A stretch of 6,537 bases of DNA from an uncultured cyanobacterium. GTDB taxonomy: Bacteria > Cyanobacteriota > Cyanobacteriia > PCC-6307 > Cyanobiaceae. The position numbers were made by a program, and so were the translations under genes. Location: NCBI GenBank assembly GCA_903934745.1, contig CAIZOZ010000288.1, positions 1 through 6,537 on the forward strand. The letters are read 5' to 3'. This document shows positions 1-4,162 of this stretch, in pieces (position 1 is the stretch's first letter; each line of letters begins with the position of its first letter). The notes beneath the pieces are model-generated. The model searched no databases. It saw only the letters and a list, made by a program, of their open reading frames with translations, and was not told where the DNA came from.

Positions 1-228
1 CCCGCAGCAGGGGCCGCTGCTTTCAAGCTCTGGTGTTGGGGGAGACGTGAGTGATGGCAGTGACGCTCCGGTCAGGCCCACCACGGGGTTGCTCTGGCCT
101 CGGGGGGTGTGAGGCGAGCGTTGTCCGCCCCTGGGAAAGCTGGTTGCCGTTGCAATCAACCCAGATGGCCCTGCAAACCAAGATCACCAGACCGGTCGCC
201 GCCTTGCAGGCAGATCATCGGACCACCC
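1..228. other. Left-edge stretch with no supported gene
   Basis: I see no convincing coding region on either strand. The open frames crossing it translate to low-complexity or antisense-like peptides without a family pattern. It lies downstream of the minus-strand DUF5615 gene. A short GC-rich inverted repeat (GCAGC at 4-8, GCTGC at 16-20, followed by TTTC) could be the end of a plus-strand transcript entering from the left, but the T-run is only three bases, so it is not called a terminator. Confidence 0.5.
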
Positions 229-573
229 TCAACCCTTGCGGAGGGTGAGCAAGGCCGTGCTGGGCTCGATGATGAAGCTGAATATAGAAGCATCGTTTTC
301 CGTAAGAACCTGCAGAATCTCACGCGTAGTGCAGTTGCCAATTACAAGCCAAATCACCTTTGGTGGCGCACCGCGTAGCAGGCTAAGTCCTCGAAAATCA
401 TCATCCTTCGTCACGATTGTGAAGTCGGCGGCAGCTGCAAAGTCCCAGATGTCCTGATCTGTTGTCCCCCTAAGTCCAACATCGCGAACGTGCCTGCTAC
501 TTGGAAACTGGTCGCCAAGAAGAGCTGGCAGCCTCGGACTCAGGTTTTCATCAAACAGCAATCGTCTAGACAT
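229..573 (-). CDS. DUF5615 family PIN-like protein (probable toxin of a TA pair)
   Basis: A 114-residue protein with the layout of DUF5615 (Mut7-C/PIN-like) proteins, which are usually toxin partners of DUF433 proteins and are presumed Mg-dependent ribonucleases. Visible: the N-terminal strand ending in LLFDENLS (acidic D8, N10), the central TDQDIWDFA block (D39, D41), VTKDDDF at 54-60, and the WLVIGNCTT block at 75-83 that typically closes the family core. The length is normal for the family and nothing looks broken. The gene starts 10 nt after the DUF433 stop with no clear Shine-Dalgarno sequence, so translation is probably coupled to the upstream gene. The middle of the gene looks richer in A/T than its neighbours, consistent with separate acquisition. 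Family assignment is firm; RNase or toxin activity is inferred from family membership. Confidence 0.88.
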   Translation of the reverse strand: MSRRLLFDENLSPRLPALLGDQFPSSRHVRDVGLRGTTDQDIWDFAAAADFTIVTKDDDFRGLSLLRGAPPKVIWLVIGNCTTREILQVLTENDASIFSFIIEPSTALLTLRKG

Positions 574-583
574 TGCTGAAAAA

Positions 584-817
584 TCAGGCGATCGTCAGCT
601 CGCTGAGCCTTTTCTCGCGCTCTGCCGCATAGCGTAGAACGGCCCGAATATGTTCAACTTTGAGATCGGGAAAGTCGAGCAGGATTTCCTCCTGGCTCAT
701 GCCGCTGGCCAAATAGCCCAGAACGTCTGACACCGTAATCCGGGTTCCTGTTACGCAAGCCTTGCCGCTGCGAACACCTGGAGAGACAGTGATCAGTTCG
801 CCCAGTTCTGCTGCCAT
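584..817 (-). CDS. DUF433 domain protein (probable antitoxin)
   Basis: A 77-residue DUF433 protein. The family is a small helix-turn-helix-like domain, commonly the antitoxin and autorepressor for a following DUF5615 PIN-like toxin. Visible landmarks in order: ITVSPGVRSGKACVTGTRI (residues 9-27, with the conserved GK and GTR turns), SDVLGYLASGMSQEEIL (30-46), DFPDL (48-52) and the closing helix HIRAVLRYAAERE (56-68). This covers the whole domain. The ATG at 817 is chosen because it leaves only a short lead before the domain; there is no strong ribosome-binding site ahead of it. It is the first gene of a two-gene unit with the DUF5615 gene 10 nt downstream. Domain call is strong; antitoxin role is inferred from the pairing. 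Confidence 0.88.
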   Translation of the reverse strand: MAAELGELITVSPGVRSGKACVTGTRITVSDVLGYLASGMSQEEILLDFPDLKVEHIRAVLRYAAEREKRLSELTIA

Positions 818-860
818 GGCCAGGAAAGAGACTGGAGTTAGATCTCAATGTTAATGGCAT

Positions 861-879
861 CTGACTTCTTGGGTGTCAG
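861..879 (-). promoter_or_regulatory. Possible operator/promoter upstream of the DUF433-DUF5615 pair
   Basis: On the minus strand, a CTGAC...GTCAG inverted repeat with a 9-nt centre lies about 45-60 nt before the DUF433 start. Its left arm begins a CTGACA hexamer (like the -35 TTGACA), but the -10 candidates 17-20 nt further on (CATTAA, TAACAT) match the consensus poorly. Antitoxins of this kind often repress their own promoter, so an inverted repeat here makes sense, but a 5-bp arm can arise by chance. Confidence 0.2.
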
Positions 880-1003
880 CCTGTTGCCCTGAGGTGCTGA
901 TGGAGCATTTTCGGCATCCCAGGGATCCAGGCCCCGCCGGGGGACGCCCAGCTTCCACTTGGGGCATGGCCAGGGCTGTGTTGGGCCCGATGCCCTGGAC
1001 CGA

Positions 1004-1246
1004 TCAACCCTGGCACGAGCCCAGCGTGCTGCGGATGTCCTTGAGCAGCAGCACCAGGTGCAACGGATCGGTGGGTGGGCGCTCGAACTCAGGGATCAGG
1101 TGCTCGTAGAAGCCCCGGGCCTGCTCGGATTCGGCATGGACCAGCAAGCCGCGGCAGCCGATGGCCTCACTGAGGTTGGCGACCCGGGTGATCACATCCA
1201 GCAGCAGGGCAGCACCGAGGCCCTGGCCTTCATGGCCTTCGTCCAT
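1004..1246 (-). pseudogene. C-terminal remnant of a TacT-like GNAT acetyltransferase
   Basis: The frame reads MDEGHEGQGLGAALLLD, then LSEAIGCRGLLVHAES, FYEHLIPEFE and PTDPLHLVLLLKDIRSTL. This is the C-terminal half of GNAT toxins of the TacT/AtaT type, which acetylate charged tRNAs: the acetyl-CoA pyrophosphate-loop helix, the following strand with Ala/His, the FY segment, and the family-typical PTDPLHL ending. About 80 residues remain of a normal 160-170. The N-terminal half is missing; the frame upstream is Cys/Arg/Ser-rich noise antisense to nothing useful. The loop motif normally begins with Q or R and here has E (EGQGLG), another sign of decay. No DUF1778 antitoxin gene is present. The remnant overlaps the end of the 83-codon ORF by 17 nt in a different frame. 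I infer a dead gene; a tiny expressed peptide from the ATG at 1246 is possible but would lack the full fold. Confidence 0.7.
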
Positions 1247-1481
1247 CCAGCTCGGCATCGATTTCATCGATGCGCTGCAGGCAGCGCTGCAACACCGGCA
1301 GCATTTCCTCTTCCAGCAGGGCGATTTCTTCCTCGCCGTAGGGATGTTCAATCCAGCTGCGCCGCAGCGGCTGATTGACCTGACAACGCAGGATGGCCTC
1401 GATGCAACGCAGGCTGGATTCCAGCAGCAGGAACGGATCCTGCTCCGGCGAGCCATACGGAGACGTGGTGATGTGAACCAT
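1230..1481 (-). CDS. Hypothetical 83-residue protein
   Basis: I do not recognise this family. The protein is acidic and largely helical by eye: a Leu/Ile-rich segment at 17-33 (FLLLESSLRCIEAILRC), a polar turn with W43, then an amphipathic helix at 49-79 rich in Glu and Leu (EEEIALLEEEMLPVL and onward), ending in basic RRP. It has no signal peptide or membrane segment. Residue composition is protein-like, and much more so than the other frames over the same bases, which supports coding. No good Shine-Dalgarno sequence precedes the ATG at 1481. Its end overlaps the GNAT remnant in another frame, so it may be a genuine small gene inserted or left beside the broken acetyltransferase, or itself the N-terminal piece of a longer gene joined to it by deletion. 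Confidence 0.5.
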   Translation of the reverse strand: MVHITTSPYGSPEQDPFLLLESSLRCIEAILRCQVNQPLRRSWIEHPYGEEEIALLEEEMLPVLQRCLQRIDEIDAELDGRRP

Positions 1482-1580
1482 GGAGCAGGACGCCCGGGGG
1501 GCGCCGCGACGGGACCGATCCCAGCCGAGGTCCGACGTCAGGAGGACCTCAGACTGGAGAGGCCCGGCGCAAGGCCCATG

Positions 1581-1610
1581 GGGCCAGGGCTCTCAGGGCC
1601 AAGGCTCTCA
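1581..1610. repeat. Two-copy 15-bp tandem repeat
   Basis: GGGCCAGGGCTCTCA (1581-1595) is followed directly by GGGCCAAGGCTCTCA (1596-1610), differing at one base. It lies in the 165-bp gap between the 83-codon ORF and the end of the C39-like gene. A GGCCC-ATG-GGGCC inverted repeat overlaps its left edge. No function is evident; it is most simply a slippage product. Confidence 0.6.
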
Positions 1611-1646
1611 AAGTCACCTCCCACGACCGGTGGCAGTGCTTTCTCT

Positions 1647-2195
1647 TCAGGCCTTGGCCAGCACCGCCCAGCCGCTGCTTTCTCCCTCCACCATCCATCG
1701 CCGACCGAAGTTGGCGCAGCTGTAGTGGCTGAAGCGGGCGTTGATGCCGTAGCTGGCCAGGGCCTGGATCTGGGCCGTGGGGTCTGTTGTGTCTCCGAAC
1801 TGGCGGACCCTGGCCAGGTACTGATCGTCGCCATTGGCCCCGCTGAGGACGCCGGGCTTGAGGAAGGCCAGGAGCATGGCGCAGCTGGAGGAGAAGCACA
1901 TCCGCCGGCCTTGATCGGTGGCGGAATCCAGCTGGACGAACCAGGGCACCGACAACGGATTGCTGCGGCTGGCGGCGGTTGTCGCCTGGGCCGGAGCCAG
2001 AGTTGTTGGTGCAGGCGAGCCACTTTCCGCGGCCAGACGGGTCGTCCACAGCCGCCGCAGGGTTCCCCCCTCTTCCAGCGCCTGGGGTTCATGGGCCACC
2101 AGGTGCTCCAGCACTGCCTCCAGCCAGGCCCGGTGATGTGCCAACTCAGGGTCGAAGTGCTCGACGTAGTGGCCGGCAAGGATGGGGCGGCTCAT
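1647..2195 (-). CDS. Phage-type C39-like cysteine peptidase protein, internally deleted
   Basis: A 182-residue protein. Residues 1-60 form a helical N-terminal part, 60-78 an Ala/Thr/Pro linker, and from 80 a papain-like C39-type domain begins: VPWFVQLDS (83-91), RRMCFSSSCAM (97-107, with C105 or C100 the likely nucleophile), LKPGVLSG, GDDQYL, and RQFGDTTDPTAQIQALASYGI (131-151). The sequence then goes straight to RFSHYSCANFGRRWMVEG (154-171), which in related phage and cyanobacterial proteins as I recall them is the end of the domain. The usual middle, with the GGHW-type catalytic His and the following HDP segment, is absent, so the catalytic set is incomplete. The frame stays open across the joint (about 1722-1742), pointing to an in-frame deletion. 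The ATG overlaps the stop of the preceding gene (ATGA), suggesting coupled translation. The peptidase assignment is by memory of the family; lost activity is inferred. Confidence 0.7.
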   Translation of the reverse strand: MSRPILAGHYVEHFDPELAHHRAWLEAVLEHLVAHEPQALEEGGTLRRLWTTRLAAESGSPAPTTLAPAQATTAASRSNPLSVPWFVQLDSATDQGRRMCFSSSCAMLLAFLKPGVLSGANGDDQYLARVRQFGDTTDPTAQIQALASYGINARFSHYSCANFGRRWMVEGESSGWAVLAKA

Positions 2196-2437
2196 CGGAA
2201 CACCCCTCGCCGGTCAGGAGCCAAGGCCGGCAGGTTCTTCCCGATGGCGGTCTGCATGCCGGAGGGGAAGAACAGGGCGAGAGCCTTGCTGCGCGACCGG
2301 CAGGCATTCACCTGGCGGGGGGCCTGGATCCAGTTGGGCAGCTCACAGGCACCGACAAACGCGGTCGAGAACACGATCTGGCCGGTGAGCAGGCCATTGG
2401 AAGCAGCAGCGGCAATCAGTCGAGGGAAGGGCTGCAT
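2192..2437 (-). CDS. Unrecognised 81-residue protein, coupled to the C39-like gene
   Basis: I do not recognise the family. The N-terminal third is hydrophobic and small-residue-rich (LIAAAASNGLLTGQIVFSTAFVGAC, about 7-31), followed by LPNWIQAP, two cysteines (C31, C46), a basic stretch near 47-51, and a Leu/Phe/Pro-rich second half. The first third could be a weak membrane segment or signal-like anchor. The gene ends in an ATGA overlap with the start of the C39-like gene, so the two are likely one transcription and translation unit. The longer frame reaching back to an ATG at 2623 is not favoured, because its extra 62 residues are low quality and would run into the likely BREX promoter region. 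A perfect AAGGAGGTG lies ahead of the chosen start, though somewhat far from it. Confidence 0.6.
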   Translation of the reverse strand: MQPFPRLIAAAASNGLLTGQIVFSTAFVGACELPNWIQAPRQVNACRSRSKALALFFPSGMQTAIGKNLPALAPDRRGVFR

Positions 2438-2450
2438 GGTGGGAATGAAA

Positions 2451-2459
2451 CACCTCCTT
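2451..2459 (-). promoter_or_regulatory. Perfect Shine-Dalgarno sequence, long spacing
   Basis: AAGGAGGTG on the minus strand is a full complement to the 16S rRNA 3' end. It ends 13 nt before the ATG at 2437, further than usual. An in-frame ATT at 2446-2444 sits at near-ideal distance, 6 nt after GGAGG. The site supports real translation of the 81-residue protein, with the exact start open. Confidence 0.55.
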
Positions 2460-2622
2460 CTGTTGCCGTCCTGTCCGCTGTCGCCAGCCCAAATACCGGC
2501 AGCTGCTGGTTGGATGGGTTGGCCACGACAAAATCCAGAGGGATCGGCTGTTGTGTCCATCCATTCCGATCCCTGGGTTGATGGGATTGTTGACGCTATA
2601 GCAACTCCAAGGGAGACCAACA

Positions 2623-2651
2623 TTGTTAGCTACCTGAAACCGCGAAATTAT
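2623..2651 (+). promoter_or_regulatory. Candidate promoter of the BREX operon
   Basis: TTGTTA (2623-2628), a 17-nt spacer and AATTAT (2646-2651) give 4/6 matches each to the sigma-70 -35 and -10 boxes, in the only locally A/T-richer stretch ahead of brxA. A start of transcription near 2658-2660 would leave a leader of roughly 120 nt before the preferred brxA ATG. A second TTGACG at 2590-2595 has no -10 box at proper distance. An 8-bp palindrome GCTATAGC (2595-2602) lies just upstream. Confidence 0.35.
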
Positions 2652-2777
2652 GCAGCCTGTGCATACAAGTGGTGATTCGCAGGAGAAGCACTCCACAGAT
2701 CAATGTCCGCCCATAGCTTGCAGGCTGTTTGCACACACGGGAGCCGACGTCTTTTGGGTGACAGAAGGGCACAGGGG

Positions 2778-3554
2778 ATGCCAGCATCAGCCCAGAGCTG
2801 CCTGGTGGAGTCGTTGGCGAACGCGCTCCCCGCAGCCAGCCGCTACTGCCTCAGCTTCACGGCTGCCGGCCTCAGGCCTGAGCTGGCCGCTGTCATCGCT
2901 GGCATCCACCTCCAGGAAGGCGACTGGAAACGCACCAAAGCGGCGGTGCTGGAGCGCAATGCCCTGCAGACTCGCTCCGTCAGCACCGGCAAGCGGCTGG
3001 AGTCGGAGCTGCGCCAACGGCTGCAGCTGTTGAGCCAGGCCCAGTTGGAACTGCTGGCCCGGGGCAGCAGCGAGGAGCGCCTGGCCATGGCCTGGCTGGG
3101 CGTGCTCAAGCGGATCCAGATCACCCTGGAGCTGACACGCGAGGTTCTGGCGGCAAAGCTGAGCAGCCATGACCCGGTGCTGCGGCGCTCGGATATGGCG
3201 AGCTTCTATGACGTCTGTGAACGGCAGCACCCGGAACTGGCGGCGCTCTCCCCGTCCTCCCAGCAGAAAATTCGCTCCGCTCTCCTGAAGATGCTGCGGG
3301 ATGCCGGGCTCCTGGCGGGCAAAGCGGGCAAAGGCGGCTCGCTCGGCACGGTGCAACACCCCTCTCTGTCGCTGCAGGCCCAGCAGCTGGTGCTGGAGGA
3401 TGACCCGGCGCTGTTCCGCGGTTTTCTGCTGACCCCGCCCCGGAATCCGACTACCACTGCTGCCAGCAGCAAAGCTGCCAACGGCAAAGCTGCCAGCAGC
3501 AAAGCTGCTAGCACCAAGGCGGTCAAAGCCGCCCCAGCCAGGAGATCGGCATGA
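2778..3554 (+). CDS. brxA: BREX protein BrxA (DUF1819)
   Basis: BrxA is a small helical core component of BREX phage-defence systems, needed with BrxB, BrxC, PglX and PglZ for defence. From the ATG at 2778 it has 258 residues. The DUF1819 core runs from about 22 to 200: RYCLSFTAAGL, EGDWKRTKAAVLERNALQTR (47-66), the STGKRL helix, SQAQLELLARGSSEERLAMAW, SDMASFYDV and the closing LLKMLRDAGLL helix. Beyond about 225 comes an extra Ala/Lys/Ser tail not usual for the family. I chose 2778 because GAAGGG lies 8 nt ahead of it and the 25 residues gained by starting at 2703 (AGGAG 17 nt upstream) look non-coding; 2703 remains possible. The stop overlaps the brxB start by ATGA. Family identity is strong; the molecular role (nucleic-acid binding has been suggested from a NusB-like fold) is from general knowledge, not from this sequence. 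Confidence 0.9.
   Translation: MPASAQSCLVESLANALPAASRYCLSFTAAGLRPELAAVIAGIHLQEGDWKRTKAAVLERNALQTRSVSTGKRLESELRQRLQLLSQAQLELLARGSSEERLAMAWLGVLKRIQITLELTREVLAAKLSSHDPVLRRSDMASFYDVCERQHPELAALSPSSQQKIRSALLKMLRDAGLLAGKAGKGGSLGTVQHPSLSLQAQQLVLEDDPALFRGFLLTPPRNPTTTAASSKAANGKAASSKAASTKAVKAAPARRSA
3459..3508 (+). repeat. 30-nt-period repeats encoding the BrxA tail
   Basis: The 20-mer GCTGCCAGCAGCAAAGCTGC occurs identically at 3459-3478 and 3489-3508, exactly 30 nt apart, so the reading frame is preserved and the encoded unit is AASSKAANGK/AASSKAASTK. A shorter AAAGCTGC or AAAGCCGCC echo continues on both sides. The array is typical of slippage-prone low-complexity coding DNA and may vary in copy number between strains. 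Confidence 0.85.
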
Positions 3555-4162
3555 GCAGCGTCACCGGCCTGGACAAGCGCCTTCAACAGATTCTGATCCG
3601 GCCGGAGTTCCTCGAGATGCGCGGCGTCGCCAAGGAGGTGCCGATCTTCATTCAGACCTATCAACCGGCCGATGAGGACCAGTTGCGTTTGGTGGTCAAA
3701 GGGGTGGAACAACACCTGCGCAAGCAGGGCCTGCGGGTGAAGCTGGTGGATCTATTCGAGCTGGTGCTGCAGCTGCTGGAGGCCAAGGGCTATCTGGAGG
3801 TGGTGCTGCAGGAGGAGGCGAGCTGGTCCAAGGCGGATCTGTTCGACACCCTGCAAAACGTGGCGGACCCCACCTCTGCCCTTGTCCCGAAACTGATGCA
3901 GGCCCTGGGGGATGACAGTCAGGTCAGCCTGATCACCGGTTCAGGCCGGATCTACCCGTTCCTGCGCACCCACACGATTCTGGAGGCTCTGCAGCCGGCG
4001 ATGGTGCGCCATCCCGTGGTGATCTTCTTCCCGGGCGAATACTCCCAGGACGCCGACGGTGGCTCCTACCTGCGTCTGTTCGGCACCAGTGCCGCCAGCA
4101 AGATCGAGAACCCGCATTACCGCGCCACCAACCTCGCCTACTTCGACATCAAGAGCTCATGA
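3551..4162 (+). CDS. brxB: BREX protein BrxB (DUF1788)
   Basis: A 203-residue DUF1788 protein, a conserved BREX core component of unknown biochemical role. Visible family features: the N-terminal LDKRLQQILIRPEFLE, the PIFIQTYQPADE strand (31-42), VKLVDLFELVLQLLE (63-77), and a well-conserved second half with SLITGSGRIYPFLRTHTILEAL (126-147), HPVVIFFPGEYS (154-165), SYLRLFG (172-178) and the closing HYRATNL. Length is normal and the frame is unbroken. The start is well supported by AGGAG at 3540-3544, 6 nt ahead. Both ends are coupled: its ATG overlaps the brxA stop and its stop overlaps the brxC ATG. The second-half pattern resembles a Rossmann-like or AAA-associated fold, but no catalytic motif is evident. 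Confidence 0.93.
   Translation: MSSVTGLDKRLQQILIRPEFLEMRGVAKEVPIFIQTYQPADEDQLRLVVKGVEQHLRKQGLRVKLVDLFELVLQLLEAKGYLEVVLQEEASWSKADLFDTLQNVADPTSALVPKLMQALGDDSQVSLITGSGRIYPFLRTHTILEALQPAMVRHPVVIFFPGEYSQDADGGSYLRLFGTSAASKIENPHYRATNLAYFDIKSS

Noticed and set aside
4..23. GC-rich inverted repeat followed by TTTC at the left edge
   Set aside because: The stem is only 5 bp and the T-run 3 bases; no upstream gene is visible to be terminated.
228..249. Hairpin at the end of the DUF5615 gene (ACCCT-TGCGG-AGGGT with flanking CTC/GAG)
   Set aside because: It lies within the last codons and stop of the gene and has no T-run after it on the minus strand, so a Rho-independent terminator is not supported.
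587..594. Near match to the cyanobacterial HIP1 palindrome GCGATCGC
   Set aside because: The sequence is GCGATCGT, one base off, and no exact copy was seen in the window, so it cannot support host assignment.
1549..2179. Other minus-strand frames over the C39-like gene (166 and 213 codons)
   Set aside because: They are Arg/Pro/Ser-rich shadows without family signals, whereas the 182-codon frame carries the C39-like blocks and an ATGA-coupled start.
1161..2675. 504-codon plus-strand open frame
   Set aside because: It runs antisense to several separate minus-strand genes with recognisable domains, and its translation has no domain character.
3459..3508. Repeats in the end of brxA considered as a CRISPR-like array
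   Set aside because: The repeats are in frame, separated by only 10 nt, and encode a low-complexity tail; there are no spacers.
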